Shown here: piece by piece, positions 26,867 to 36,840 of the stretch | How positions within the stretch are numbered: position 1 is the first letter of the stretch | How the letters are laid out: each line of letters begins with the position of its first letter | Source: Colwellia sp. | Lineage (GTDB): Bacteria > Pseudomonadota > Gammaproteobacteria > Enterobacterales > Alteromonadaceae | Assembly (NCBI RefSeq): GCF_013214175.1 | Contig: NZ_JABSPA010000005.1 | Coordinates: 302,460 to 366,459, forward strand | Reading direction: 5' to 3' | Length of the DNA: 64,000 bases | Position numbers and translations under genes: made by a program | Notes under the pieces: model-generated | The model's database searches: none | What the model was told of the DNA's origin: nothing | The model's input: the letters and a program-made list of their open reading frames with translations, nothing else

Positions 26867-28753
26867 TTAGTTATGTTCTTTAATTAAGGCCAAAAATGGC
26901 TGGCCATAACGGGATAATTTCACTTCCCCTATACCACTAATACTGAGCATTTCCCTTGAAGTTTTCGGTTTTACCCGCGCCAATTCAGATAAGGTGGCAT
27001 CATTGAAGACAATGAAAGGCGCAATATCTTCGCCATCAGCAATACCTTTGCGCAATTCTCGCAATTTGGCGAATAAAGCGCGGTCATAACTTTTTTGTGG
27101 GCTTTTTTGTTGCCAATAACTAGCTTTTTGCAGACGTGGACTCGCTAGCATCAATGGCTCTTGCGCTTTTAACACAACACCTGAAGCTTGTGTTAAACAT
27201 AAAATTGATTGTTGTTCGATATCTTGCTGCAAATAGCCCAAGTGTATTAGCTGACCAATAATTGAGTACCAATAACCGGCTGTTTTACCCTTGCCTAAAC
27301 CAAAAGTAGAAACTTTATCGTGGCCTAATTGTTTAATTTTATCGGAAAGCTCGCCGCGTAATACCGCAATAACATGGTTAATATCACCTTGTTGCTTGAT
27401 ACGATAAACACATGACAATACTTTTTGTGCTTCTATAGTGCCATCAAATTGACTAGGTGGATCGAGACAAATATCGCAGTTGCCACAGCCTTTTTCGGTA
27501 TATTCAGCAAAATAATTCAGTACCACTTGTCGGCGACAAGTTTGTGCGTCAATAAAAGCATCCATAGCGGCAAAACGTTGCATTTCAACATTCACTCGCT
27601 CAGGGTTATCACCTTCACTAATGCGTTTTTTAATGCGAGCGACATCTTTCTCATCAACCAAAAATAACGCTTCGGCGTCTAAACCATCGCGCCCAGCTCG
27701 GCCAATTTCTTGATAATAAGACTCTAAAGTACGTGGTGGCTCATAATGGATTACATAACGCACATTAGGTTTATTAATACCCAAGCCAAAGGCAACGGTA
27801 GCGATCACTATTTGAATATTATCTTTGGTAAAGCCTTCTTGTACTATCGAGCGAATTTCGTTTTCTAAACCGGCATGGTAGGCGGCACAATTAATGCCAC
27901 AAGCGGCCAAATACTTCGACAATTTCTCTACTTGCCAACGACTATTACAATAAATAATACCGCTATCTTCTGCCCTTTTCTTGATATAACCCAATAGCTG
28001 CTTTTCGCCGTTATATTTCGGCGCTAAGGTAAAGCGGATATTAGGTCGATCGAAGCTATCAAGGTGAATATAAGGATTAGGCAGCGCTAACTGGTTTAAA
28101 ATATCTTTACGAGTAGTGACATCTGCCGTAGCAGTTAATGCCATCACGGGTACTGTCGGGAAGTTCTGTTTTAAACACTGTAATTTTGTATAAGCAGGTC
28201 TGAAGTCATGGCCCCACTGAGAAATACAGTGCGCCTCATCAATGGCAAATAAGCTTAATGGCAGTTGGTTTAAGCTTTGTAAAAAATAATAATTAGTTAA
28301 ACGTTCCGGTGCTACATACAGTAACTTGATTTCCCCTCGCCCTAAGCGAGCAAATATATCACTGATCTCGCTTTGCTCTAAGCTAGAGTTGATAAACGCC
28401 GCCGATATGCCTTGGTGAGTTAAGCCGTCGACTTGATCTTTCATCAAGGCAATTAACGGCGACACAACGATAGTAACACCGGGTAATAATATTGCCGGCA
28501 GTTGGTAACATAACGACTTACCACCACCCGTTGGCATTAATACCAATGAGTCTCGCCCTTGTAGCAGGTTATTTATAATTTCAGCTTGCCCGGCACGAAA
28601 ACTCTCATAACCAAAATGGTGTTTTAAGGTTTCAAGCAATAATGCATTATTTTCTGTATTAGCTTGGCTGCTGATTTCTGCACTGGCTGCTGTATTTGCT
28701 ACTGGGGAATTCAATAAGGTATCGACTAATTTTCTTAGGAGTAATAACGCCAT
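26867..28753 (-). CDS. recQ: ATP-dependent DNA helicase RecQ
   Basis: The 628-residue product starts with an extra ~40-residue N-terminal leader before the helicase core. It shows Walker A TGGGKS, the DEAH box ([16 protein letters not shown]), the helicase-C motif [10 protein letters not shown] and the RecQ zinc site (CRRQ...CGNCDIC). A winged-helix domain and a C-terminal HRDC domain ending [14 protein letters not shown] complete it. RecQ unwinds DNA in recombination and fork repair. No close downstream start with a better ribosome binding site was found, so the leader may be real or the true start may be a non-ATG codon further in. Confidence 0.95.
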   Translation of the reverse strand: MALLLLRKLVDTLLNSPVANTAASAEISSQANTENNALLLETLKHHFGYESFRAGQAEIINNLLQGRDSLVLMPTGGGKSLCYQLPAILLPGVTIVVSPLIALMKDQVDGLTHQGISAAFINSSLEQSEISDIFARLGRGEIKLLYVAPERLTNYYFLQSLNQLPLSLFAIDEAHCISQWGHDFRPAYTKLQCLKQNFPTVPVMALTATADVTTRKDILNQLALPNPYIHLDSFDRPNIRFTLAPKYNGEKQLLGYIKKRAEDSGIIYCNSRWQVEKLSKYLAACGINCAAYHAGLENEIRSIVQEGFTKDNIQIVIATVAFGLGINKPNVRYVIHYEPPRTLESYYQEIGRAGRDGLDAEALFLVDEKDVARIKKRISEGDNPERVNVEMQRFAAMDAFIDAQTCRRQVVLNYFAEYTEKGCGNCDICLDPPSQFDGTIEAQKVLSCVYRIKQQGDINHVIAVLRGELSDKIKQLGHDKVSTFGLGKGKTAGYWYSIIGQLIHLGYLQQDIEQQSILCLTQASGVVLKAQEPLMLASPRLQKASYWQQKSPQKSYDRALFAKLRELRKGIADGEDIAPFIVFNDATLSELARVKPKTSREMLSISGIGEVKLSRYGQPFLALIKEHN

Positions 28754-28962
28754 TTTAACTCAGCGGTGCAGTGAAAACCTAGTACTGAAAAATATATTTT
28801 TAACTTGGCTGCAATCCTATGTTCCTAATAGAAAAGCTTACAATAGTAGTATTGACAAGTTTACAGTGCGAGCAGTGACTACTGAGCTTTTACTACTGAC
28901 TCCACTTCAGGTCATGTTATTATCCAGCATTTCCTATATCTTGCCCCTGGAATGAATAACTC

Positions 28963-29865
28963 ATGAGTACAACAACTTCCGCTCAACTTGAAGCCAATAG
29001 CAATCGTAACGGCGCCGTAAGTGCGTTATGCGCATATCTGCTATGGGGCTTTGCACCGATTTATTTTAAATTACTCAGCGAAATTGAGCCCGGTGAAATA
29101 TTAATGCATAGGGTTATTTGGTCCGCATTATTTTTGCTGGTGATGATTATCGCTATGAAGAAATGGTCGCAGCTGGTTGCTGTTTTCCGTCAGCCAAAGG
29201 TATTACTGTTACTGTCTTTATCGGCTAGCTTTCTCGCAGTGAATTGGTTTCTTTTTATCTGGGCCATTAACAATAACCATTTGCTTGATGCCAGCTTAGG
29301 TTACTACATTAACCCTCTCTTCAATGTTGTCCTCGGCATGTTGTTTTTTCACGAACGTTTACGTAGAAATCAATTAATCGCCGTTGGTTTAGCCTTTACT
29401 GGCGTATTGGTGCAACTGGTCGCATTAGGTACTCTGCCCATGATTTCATTGGCTCTTGCCAGTACGTTTGCCATTTATGGCTTAATAAGAAAGAAATTGC
29501 CGGTAAATTCATTTATTGGCTTATTTATTGAGTCACTGTTAATGCTGCCCATAGCCTTAATTTATTGGTTTTTCTTTGTTGAAAGCAGTACCAGTAATAT
29601 GGCATTAAATACCACTGACTTGAATTTCACTTTGATCATGGCCGGCGTAGTCACTACCGCGCCTTTACTGTTTTTTACTGCGGCAGCAAAACGATTAGCT
29701 TTATCGACTTTAGGATTTTTTCAATATTTGGGACCCAGTATTATGTTTTTATTGGCAACTTTTTATTATCAGGAAACCATGAAAAGTGCTGAACTGATCA
29801 CCTTTGTTTTCATCTGGGCAGCCTTAATACTCTATAGCGTGGATTCATTGAGAAAACGAGCTTAA
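28963..29865 (+). CDS. rarD: RarD/EamA-family transporter
   Basis: The 300-residue product has about ten membrane segments in two EamA/DMT halves. It begins with the RarD hallmark ALCAYLLWGFAPIYFKLL and contains NWFLFIWAINNNHLLDASLGYYINPL, both characteristic of RarD. This protein is associated with chloramphenicol-type resistance in Pseudomonas, but its natural substrate is unclear. It is divergent from recQ across 209 bases and is followed by a bidirectional terminator shared with the convergent GGDEF gene. Confidence 0.9.
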   Translation: MSTTTSAQLEANSNRNGAVSALCAYLLWGFAPIYFKLLSEIEPGEILMHRVIWSALFLLVMIIAMKKWSQLVAVFRQPKVLLLLSLSASFLAVNWFLFIWAINNNHLLDASLGYYINPLFNVVLGMLFFHERLRRNQLIAVGLAFTGVLVQLVALGTLPMISLALASTFAIYGLIRKKLPVNSFIGLFIESLLMLPIALIYWFFFVESSTSNMALNTTDLNFTLIMAGVVTTAPLLFFTAAAKRLALSTLGFFQYLGPSIMFLLATFYYQETMKSAELITFVFIWAALILYSVDSLRKRA

Positions 29866-29913
29866 CGCTAGCACTTTAATTACCAGCAGCAATTACCAAC
29901 AATAATTACCAGC

Positions 29914-29955
29914 AAAAAAAACGCTCATTCTCAGTAGGAGAATAAGCGTTTTTTT
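29914..29955. terminator. Bidirectional terminator between rarD and the GGDEF gene
   Basis: A7-ACGCT-C-ATTCTC (29914-29932) pairs with GAGAAT-A-AGCGT-T6 (29938-29955), with one C/A mismatch and a 5-base loop. An A-run on one side and a T-run on the other serve both strands. Confidence 0.9.
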
Positions 29956-29981
29956 GAAATATACAGTTTCTGAGCGACTAA

Positions 29982-31241
29982 CTAATCTTCGAGTTCAGCG
30001 CCTGAGATAACCACTTGGTTACGACCATTTTCTTTTGCTAAATATAGCGCATTATCCGCTTCATTCAATTGTTTAGCGAACTCATCATGACTATCAAAAA
30101 CAACACCTAAACTTAAGGTTATTGCTATTGGTGTATCACCTACCGGAATAGTTGATACGGCAATTTCTCGTCTAAAGTCATCTAACTTGTTATATAAGTT
30201 GTCTGTATCTAAGCCATGTAATAACACCGCAAACTCTTCACCACCCAAACGTGCGGTCAAGCCAGCGCCAAAATGCTTGCGCATATAAAGTGCCACTACT
30301 TTTAATACCTGGTCACCGGCATCATGGCCGTAGCTATCATTCACTTTCTTAAAGAAGTCGATATCTATCATAGCTAAACAGTAAGGTACTTTTTTACTGA
30401 CATATTCTTTAATACGTAATTCAGCACTACGGAAGAAAGCTCGGCGATTAGCAAGCTCTGTTAAATAATCCGTATTGGCGGCATGCTGAATTTTAGCAAT
30501 ATTATTCAAACTTTCGATGTTTTGAGTAATACGACAATAAAATTCTTCTGGGCAGAAGGGTTTGCGTAAAAAGTCATCGGCACCATTTTTTATAAAACGG
30601 GCTGAATGAATACCGTTACTCGCACCGGAAATACCGATTACCGCTAATTGCTCGCGCGTGTAAATACGGCGAATTTCATTGGTTAGCTCAATACCATCCA
30701 TTACCGGCATTTCTAAATCGGTAATGACCATTTTAATATTTTTATGCTGAGCTAGCTTCTCTAATGCTTGAACACCATGATTCGCCGTTACCACAGTAAA
30801 GTTACGACGTTTTAATAATTCAACAATATGATTACGCGCTGCCGATGAGTCATCAACCACTAAAATAGTATTTTGATGGTTAGTTTGCTGCCAATGTAAA
30901 ATGCGCTTTAAATACAGAAAAGCTTGGCTATTCTCTTTGGGAATATAATCAATAACCGGCTGCGATAATATTTTCTGCCGAGTTTCATCGTCCATTTTAC
31001 CTGTCATAACTATGCCAGGAATACCGTGAGATAACACACAAGCTATGGCTTCACCATCAAGTGCATCAGGTAGAGCGTAGTCTATGGTCGCGGCAAAAAA
31101 ACCGGTATCAACAGATAGAATACTTTCTACTTCGGCCAAGGTGGTAGCTATGACCACTTCAAATTTCAATGAGCGAGCTATCTGTTTGATAACGGTCGCT
31201 ATAGGTTTACTGTCTTCTATTACTAATAGTCTCTGAGACAT
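29982..31241 (-). CDS. Dual-receiver GGDEF response regulator (diguanylate cyclase)
   Basis: The 419-residue protein has two receiver domains and a GGDEF domain. REC1 (about 4-115) has IEDS and an acceptor Asp in IDYALPD. REC2 (about 124-240) has VVDDSS, acceptor Asp in ITDLEMPVMDG and a conserved KP. The GGDEF domain (about 260-415) has active-site GGEEF and DIDFFKKVND. It should synthesise cyclic di-GMP in response to phosphorylation. The product-inhibition RxxD site upstream of GGEEF reads RKHF, so feedback inhibition is probably lost. A perfect TATAAT lies 30 bases upstream of the start. Confidence 0.93.
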   Translation of the reverse strand: MSQRLLVIEDSKPIATVIKQIARSLKFEVVIATTLAEVESILSVDTGFFAATIDYALPDALDGEAIACVLSHGIPGIVMTGKMDDETRQKILSQPVIDYIPKENSQAFLYLKRILHWQQTNHQNTILVVDDSSAARNHIVELLKRRNFTVVTANHGVQALEKLAQHKNIKMVITDLEMPVMDGIELTNEIRRIYTREQLAVIGISGASNGIHSARFIKNGADDFLRKPFCPEEFYCRITQNIESLNNIAKIQHAANTDYLTELANRRAFFRSAELRIKEYVSKKVPYCLAMIDIDFFKKVNDSYGHDAGDQVLKVVALYMRKHFGAGLTARLGGEEFAVLLHGLDTDNLYNKLDDFRREIAVSTIPVGDTPIAITLSLGVVFDSHDEFAKQLNEADNALYLAKENGRNQVVISGAELED

Positions 31242-31270
31242 TACAATACCTTCGAGTTTAAATCGGCTAC

Positions 31271-31276
31271 ATTATA
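31271..31276 (-). promoter_or_regulatory. -10 element of the GGDEF gene
   Basis: TATAAT on the minus strand, 30 bases before the ATG. No convincing -35 lies at the right distance. The predicted transcript leader is about 23 bases. Confidence 0.4.
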
Positions 31277-31320
31277 GAAATTAGGTTCAATGCTGAATAT
31301 TCATTAAGGTTAAGCACTAA

Positions 31321-31342
31321 GCTAACTCACTACCAAGTTAGC
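31321..31342 (-). terminator. Weak hairpin downstream of uvrD
   Basis: GCTAACT (31321-31327) pairs with AGTTAGC (31336-31342) around an 8-base loop. No T-run follows in the uvrD direction. Confidence 0.35.
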
Positions 31343-31367
31343 CAAGACTAAGTTCAATAAGACTCCC

Positions 31368-33542
31368 TTAGACAGTTTGTAAATTGGCATATTCCACTAC
31401 TAGCCACTTGCTACCAACATCGGCAAAATTCACCTGAATACGCGACTGAGCACCACTACCTTCATAGTTAAGTACTACACCTTCACCAAACTTAGCATGT
31501 TTAACCTGTTGACCCAACTTAAATCCAGTATTTTCAAAGGTTTCAAGGGTAAATGTGTTAGAGAATCTACCGACTTTACTTGGGCGTTTCACTTGCGACT
31601 GCATACGAATTTCTTCAATACAATCTTCAGGTAATTCACGTAAGAATCGACTGGCTTTATGGTTTTTTTCTTGTCCATATAAGCGACGACTTTCCGCATG
31701 GCATAAGTATAGCTTACGCATTGCTCTTGTCATGCCGACATAACACAAACGGCGCTCTTCTTCTAAACGTCCTATTTCTTCAACCGATTGTTGCGATGGG
31801 AACATACCTTCTTCAAGACCGGCTATAAAGACTAAAGGAAATTCTAGCCCCTTGGCCGAATGCATAGTCATTAACTGTACTGCTGCTTCAAATTCGTCGG
31901 CTTGTGACTCACCTGACTCTAATGCAGCATGGGTTAGAAAAGCGGTTAATGGTGTTTGCTCTTCGACTAACTCAGGATCACTTTCAAAGGTTTGACAGGC
32001 GGTAACCAGCTCATTCAAGTTTTCTATGCGTTGCGCGGCACGCTCACCCTTTTCAGCTTGGTACATGGCCTTTAAGCCACTATTATTAATGATAAAGTTA
32101 GCTTGCTGATCAAGATCTAAATTCTCGGTATCATCTTCTAATTGCTCAATAAGCTGGATAAAGGCAGTAATCGTTTTAGCGCCTCTGCCCTTAAGCTGCT
32201 CTGCTTTTAACATTTGCTGACATGCCTGCCACATTGTTACTTCCATACCCCGGGCAGCATCTCTAACTAAAGATAAGGTTTGATTACCAATGCCACGCGT
32301 TGGCGTATTAATAATACGCTCAAAGGCAGCATCATCATCACGGTTATTAATAATCCGCAGGTAAGCAAGGGCATCTTTGATTTCTTGTCGATCGAAGAAT
32401 CGTTGACCACCATAGATACGATATGGCAATTGCCCTTGTAATAATGCTTCCTCAAGTAAACGTGATTGCGCATTAGAGCGATACAGTATCGCTATTTCAT
32501 CAAGCTTGCCGCCATCATCACGCCATTGTTTAATACGTCCGGCGATAAAGCGCGCTTCATCTATTTCATTAAAAGCTGTATAAATTGAGATCTTTTCACC
32601 GGCCTCACCATCGGTCCACAACTCTTTACCCATACGGTTAGTATTGTTGCTAATCAATTGGTTGGCAGCAGTTAAGATATTGGCGGTTGAGCGATAATTT
32701 TGCTCGAGACGAATAGTTTTAGCACCTTCATATTCTTTTAAGAATCGCTCGATATTTTCTATTTTCGCACCACGCCAGCCATAAATAGATTGATCATCAT
32801 CACCAACAATCATTACCTTACTGCGCGCTTTACCTAGCATGGTTAGCCAAGCATATTGAATGGCGTTGGTATCTTGAAATTCGTCCACCAAAATATGACC
32901 AAAGCGTTGTTGGTAATGCTCTAACAACTCAGGGTTTTTCAACCATAATTCATGAGCGCGTAGTAATAGTTCAGCAAAATCGACTAAGCCAGCACGATCA
33001 CAGGTCTCTTGATAAGCTTTATAAACTTTAACAAACAATTCTTCTGTTGGGTCAAACTGGGCATCTATATGCTGTGGGCGTAGCCCTTCATCTTTCTTGC
33101 CATTGATATACCAAACAAATTGCTTGGGTGGCCATTTTTTCTCATCCAGTTCTAGCGACCTAACGATTCTTTTGATTAGACGTAATTGATCATCACTGTC
33201 TAATACTTGAAAGCTTTGCGGTAAATTAGCTTCTTGAAAATGCATGCGTAACAAACGATGCGCTAAACCATGGAAGGTACCAATCCACATACCATGGGTA
33301 TTGCCATCGACTACCTGCTCAACACGAGCACGCATTTCGGCCGCCGCTTTATTGGTAAAGGTTACCGCTAATATGCTGTGTGAGGAAACCCCTTCGACCT
33401 GCATTAACCAGGCTATACGCTGCACTAAGACTCGAGTTTTACCACTACCTGCGCCAGCCAAAATAAGCATATTTTGCTTAGGGGCAGCAACAACTTCACG
33501 TTGCTTATCATTAAGAGAGTCGAGTAATTCTGAAACGTCCAT
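31368..33542 (-). CDS. uvrD: DNA helicase II (UvrD)
   Basis: The 724-residue SF1A helicase has Walker A AGAGSGKT, motif II DEFQDT, GDDDQSIYGWRGA, a QNYRST motif, TMHSAKGLEFPLVF and VGMTRAMRKLYL. The C-terminal Tudor-like segment (GQQVKHAKFGEGVVLNYEG) binds RNA polymerase in the family. It unwinds DNA in nucleotide excision and mismatch repair. It is in the same neighbourhood as yigB and dapF, as in E. coli, but a histidine kinase gene lies between. A LexA-box candidate lies about 105 bases upstream. Confidence 0.96.
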   Translation of the reverse strand: MDVSELLDSLNDKQREVVAAPKQNMLILAGAGSGKTRVLVQRIAWLMQVEGVSSHSILAVTFTNKAAAEMRARVEQVVDGNTHGMWIGTFHGLAHRLLRMHFQEANLPQSFQVLDSDDQLRLIKRIVRSLELDEKKWPPKQFVWYINGKKDEGLRPQHIDAQFDPTEELFVKVYKAYQETCDRAGLVDFAELLLRAHELWLKNPELLEHYQQRFGHILVDEFQDTNAIQYAWLTMLGKARSKVMIVGDDDQSIYGWRGAKIENIERFLKEYEGAKTIRLEQNYRSTANILTAANQLISNNTNRMGKELWTDGEAGEKISIYTAFNEIDEARFIAGRIKQWRDDGGKLDEIAILYRSNAQSRLLEEALLQGQLPYRIYGGQRFFDRQEIKDALAYLRIINNRDDDAAFERIINTPTRGIGNQTLSLVRDAARGMEVTMWQACQQMLKAEQLKGRGAKTITAFIQLIEQLEDDTENLDLDQQANFIINNSGLKAMYQAEKGERAAQRIENLNELVTACQTFESDPELVEEQTPLTAFLTHAALESGESQADEFEAAVQLMTMHSAKGLEFPLVFIAGLEEGMFPSQQSVEEIGRLEEERRLCYVGMTRAMRKLYLCHAESRRLYGQEKNHKASRFLRELPEDCIEEIRMQSQVKRPSKVGRFSNTFTLETFENTGFKLGQQVKHAKFGEGVVLNYEGSGAQSRIQVNFADVGSKWLVVEYANLQTV

Positions 33543-33611
33543 AGGGTTAAAAGCCTTTCTTGCGGTGGCATTATCTAATGAAATAGATAGTGGTGCTAAA
33601 TAAGAAGCAAA

Positions 33612-33617
33612 AGTATA
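33612..33617 (-). promoter_or_regulatory. Extended -10 promoter candidate for uvrD
   Basis: On the minus strand TGG-TATACT (33620 down to 33612) fits an extended -10 element (TGnTATAAT). The -35 region is poor. It lies about 70 bases before the uvrD start and downstream of the LexA-like site. Confidence 0.4.
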
Positions 33618-33647
33618 CCACCATTAAGGGCTAGTTGTTGTTATCCG

Positions 33648-33663
33648 CTGTTTATTTTTACAG
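33648..33663. promoter_or_regulatory. LexA (SOS) box candidate upstream of uvrD
   Basis: CTGTTTATTTTTACAG fits the gammaproteobacterial LexA consensus CTGT-N8-ACAG with an AT-rich centre. uvrD is an SOS gene in E. coli, which makes the context convincing. Confidence 0.65.
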
Positions 33664-33844
33664 TGCTATTAAGGCACAATATCGCTCGCTACTACTGCTC
33701 AATTTCGCTACACTGATTGTCTATATTCATGGAATGAATACCTAATAACAAGGATAAATAAGCATATAAAACAGAGGCCTTAGACCGTTCAACTGCGGTT
33801 TTTTTTCAATATACTATGATGAAATTCCCAGTAAGTACTCACCT

Positions 33845-33877
33845 TATATATATATTTAGTTTTAGTTTTAGTTTTAA
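33845..33877. repeat. Short tandem repeats (TA and TTTTAG) before histidine kinase gene
   Basis: Five TA units are followed by TTTAG, two perfect TTTTAG units and TTTTAA. They end 26 bases before the ATG at 33904. Copy-number change here would alter promoter or leader spacing. Confidence 0.7.
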
Positions 33878-33903
33878 CTCTATTTTTAGTACTGAGAAAA
33901 TTC

Positions 33904-35958
33904 ATGCTAAATAAAGATGAAATTAAGATTCTTCGTACGGTTAAGCTAGCACCGTTGTTTATCTTAGTGCTGTCATTGATTGCCATCGTCTCTATTTTTC
34001 AGCATAACAACAGCCACTTTAATCTTGAAGTCGACCGAATAAGAGCTGACTCTATTCTTGAAAGAACCATGCTCATTAAAAATGAAGTGTTGAAAGTTCA
34101 TGATCTGATCAAAAGTGAAAAAGCCCAATCAATTAAAAAAATAAAGACCAAGCTGCAAGAAAGAGTACATGAAGCCCATGCAATCGCCAGCTCCATATAT
34201 AGAAACAACCAAGATAAAAGTGCCCAAGAGATAAAATTACTTATTAGTGATGCACTAAGGGATATACGTTTTAGTAAAGGTCGAGGCTACTTCTTTATTT
34301 ATCAAACCGATGGTTTATCGGTAATGCATCCTATCTTGCCACATCTGCAAAATACCCAGCTGTGGGATTTTAAAGATGTAAACGGCAGCTATGTTATCCG
34401 CGATCTTAGTACTATTGCCACCAGTCAAGGGGAGGGTTTCTTACGCTGGTGGTGGAAAAAACCCGCAGACACTAAAACAGAATATGAAAAGATTGGTTAC
34501 AGCAAATACTTCGCCCCTTTTAACTGGTTTATTGGCACCGGTGACTATGTAATCGATTATGAAAATGAGCTTAAAAAAGAAATACTAGAACGTATTAGTC
34601 GAGTTGAATACGGTAATGATGGCTATATTTTTGTCGTTAATAAAGCAGGGGTTGTTCTTAGCCATGTGGTACAAGAACATGTCGGTAAAAATAGGCTGGA
34701 TCTGATCGACGGTAATGGCGTTTTTATTACCCAAGAAATTATCAAAGCGGCCCATAACGGTGAAGGTTACCTGTCATACATCGGCTCCACTGAGAAAAAC
34801 ACTGGCTTACCCGCACAAAAAACATCCTTTATCAAAGGATTTAAAGATTGGCACTGGGCCATTGGCTCCGGCGCTTACTTAGATGATATTGAAAATGTCA
34901 TACTGGCAAAAAAACAGGCTTTAAACAAAAAAAACCAACAAGAGTTGGTACAAGCACTTGCCATAGGCGCCACCATTTCCCTGCTACTTTTTTTCATCTC
35001 GATAGCGTTTGCTAATAATATTAAAAATCGCTTTCAACGTTATAACGCCAAAGTTTCCGAAAAAACACAACAGCTAAATGAACTCAACCTCAGCCTAGAA
35101 GATAAGGTTATTGATAGAACACAAGCATTAGCCGCCTCCAATAAAGAACTTGAATTAGCACTGCTTAATTTAAAAAACACCCAAGAAAAATTGATCGCTT
35201 CAGAGAAAATGGCTTCTATGGTCAGTTTAGTTACTGGCGTTGCTCATGAACTCAATACCCCGTTAGGGATTATGGTCACGTCCATAAGCCAAATAGAAAA
35301 TGAAATAGAAAAGCTCTTTATTAAAATAAAGTCGCAGAAAATAACCCGCAGTGAATTACTACGTTGTGAGCAAGCCTGTCGATTAGGGGTAGAACTACTC
35401 AATAGCAGTTTAAATAAATCAATTAGGCTTATTAATAATTTTAAATCACTATCAACATACGGTGAACCAGGACAAGCTAAAAAATTCTCTGCTAATAAGC
35501 TCATTCAAACATTAAGCGACTCCTACCAAAGTGTGCTAAAGAGCCACAATACGCAATTAACCTTGGCTTTTAAGGATGAAGTTATGGTGATGAGTTATAA
35601 AGACGTTATCATCGATGTACTGACGCAGCTCATTGAGAATTCACTAACCCATGCCTTTAATGACACTGACAGCCCATGTATCACCATACAAGTTAGTACT
35701 AGTAATGATCAGTTAATTATTGATTACTTTGATAATGGTTTAGGTTTAAGTTATGAAGCAAAAGATAAGATGTTTGATCTGTTTTATACCACTAAGCGCA
35801 ATAGCAACTGCACTGGCTTAGGTATGCCTATTGTCTATAACCAAGTAACGCAAAAATTACAGGGTTCAATTAAATATACTCAGCCGAGCCAGCAAGGCAC
35901 TGGCTTTACTATTACTATGCCAATGTTATACAAGACTGAAGCTTACCAGCTAATATAA
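33904..35958 (+). CDS. Membrane sensor histidine kinase with double Cache domain
   Basis: The 684-residue product has a first membrane segment (about 18-34). Two periplasmic Cache modules follow (about 40-330), with GRGYFFIYQTDG...MHP and NDGYIFVVNKAGVVLSH repeated around the ligand pocket. A second membrane segment (about 352-372) leads to a coiled coil and an H-box GVAHELNTPLGI (His near 450). The HATPase domain has IENSLTHAF, DNGLGL, FDLFYTT and TGLGM. Cache domains sense small molecules such as organic acids. It is the same kinase subfamily as the partial gene at 1-1009. No cognate regulator is adjacent, so the pathway is unknown. Confidence 0.92.
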   Translation: MLNKDEIKILRTVKLAPLFILVLSLIAIVSIFQHNNSHFNLEVDRIRADSILERTMLIKNEVLKVHDLIKSEKAQSIKKIKTKLQERVHEAHAIASSIYRNNQDKSAQEIKLLISDALRDIRFSKGRGYFFIYQTDGLSVMHPILPHLQNTQLWDFKDVNGSYVIRDLSTIATSQGEGFLRWWWKKPADTKTEYEKIGYSKYFAPFNWFIGTGDYVIDYENELKKEILERISRVEYGNDGYIFVVNKAGVVLSHVVQEHVGKNRLDLIDGNGVFITQEIIKAAHNGEGYLSYIGSTEKNTGLPAQKTSFIKGFKDWHWAIGSGAYLDDIENVILAKKQALNKKNQQELVQALAIGATISLLLFFISIAFANNIKNRFQRYNAKVSEKTQQLNELNLSLEDKVIDRTQALAASNKELELALLNLKNTQEKLIASEKMASMVSLVTGVAHELNTPLGIMVTSISQIENEIEKLFIKIKSQKITRSELLRCEQACRLGVELLNSSLNKSIRLINNFKSLSTYGEPGQAKKFSANKLIQTLSDSYQSVLKSHNTQLTLAFKDEVMVMSYKDVIIDVLTQLIENSLTHAFNDTDSPCITIQVSTSNDQLIIDYFDNGLGLSYEAKDKMFDLFYTTKRNSNCTGLGMPIVYNQVTQKLQGSIKYTQPSQQGTGFTITMPMLYKTEAYQLI

Positions 35959-36018
35959 CATTATCTGGCTTAGCGAATAGCGATTCACTCCGTGGTGCTT
36001 AACTAACTGATTAAGTTT

Positions 36019-36816
36019 TTAAAGACTAAGAGGTTTTTTCAGTAGTAGTTGCGACAGTTCACTTACTTGAAGTAATTCAATATGAGGTATTTGTTGCAAA
36101 GCTTTACCAACACCGTATTGCGGTAACCAAGCGGTTTGGCAACCTGCATTTAACGCACCGTGAATATCAGCAAAGCCACAATCACCAACATGCAATAGTT
36201 GCTCAGCAGGAATGGCTAACTGAGCACAAACCAAAGTGAACATATCTGGGGCCGGTTTTTGTCTTAGCTGGTATTCACTTTTATCATCACCATAGCCAGT
36301 TTGAAAACCCGCATGGTATATATGCTGGAAATAGTGATCAATGCCTAAAGCTTTGGTATCTACATTACCGTTACTGATTGCCACTAATGGGTATTTCTTG
36401 CTTAAAGCAGCTAACAGTTCATGACTCGCTTTCGGTACGATAAAGTCACTACGTAAGCTAATAAAATAATCTAAGCCCGCTTGCGCTTCTTTCACTGCCT
36501 CTGCTGCAGGAATACTTTGCGCCAGCAAACCTAAACGATAAGTCTCATAACGAACTCTAACAACATCATGTGCAAGCTCAGGTGTGGTAGCTATGGCTTG
36601 CTGACGATATGGTGCCCAGAAACGTCGATTAAAAACCTGTTTTGGCTCAGGCACTAGCTCCGGTGCTTTATCTGGTAACAATGTGGCAAACTTTTCAGTA
36701 AAGTAATGCACCATCTGTTTTTCAATGGCCAGCATTACCGGACGGTTATTATATAAGGTGTCATCTAAATCAAAGCTGATGGCCTTAATCGTGGTTAAAC
36801 GTCGGTAAAATTGCAT
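36019..36816 (-). CDS. yigB: HAD-superfamily phosphatase, YigB type
   Basis: The 265-residue product has HAD motif I DLDDTLYNN (nucleophile and acid/base Asp), motif II SNGN, and motif IV LHVGDCGFADIHGALNAGCQTAWL. Gene context (dapF-DUF484-here) identifies it as YigB, which in E. coli dephosphorylates 5-amino-6-(5-phosphoribitylamino)uracil in riboflavin synthesis. It starts 24 bases after the DUF484 stop and is probably cotranscribed with dapF. In E. coli xerC lies between these two genes; here it is absent. Confidence 0.9.
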   Translation of the reverse strand: MQFYRRLTTIKAISFDLDDTLYNNRPVMLAIEKQMVHYFTEKFATLLPDKAPELVPEPKQVFNRRFWAPYRQQAIATTPELAHDVVRVRYETYRLGLLAQSIPAAEAVKEAQAGLDYFISLRSDFIVPKASHELLAALSKKYPLVAISNGNVDTKALGIDHYFQHIYHAGFQTGYGDDKSEYQLRQKPAPDMFTLVCAQLAIPAEQLLHVGDCGFADIHGALNAGCQTAWLPQYGVGKALQQIPHIELLQVSELSQLLLKKPLSL

Positions 36817-36840
36817 AGTCTTAAATAACCCTAATAATAC

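Larger units (their letters stand above)
33543..33903. other. Intergenic region between divergent uvrD and histidine kinase genes
   Basis: Apart from the uvrD promoter and LexA site it holds a possible plus-strand hairpin ACCG/CGGT followed by eight T (33791-33808). It also has a TA-repeat (33845-33854) and TTTTAG hexamer repeats (33855-33877) just before the kinase gene. No coding sequence was found. Confidence 0.6.
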
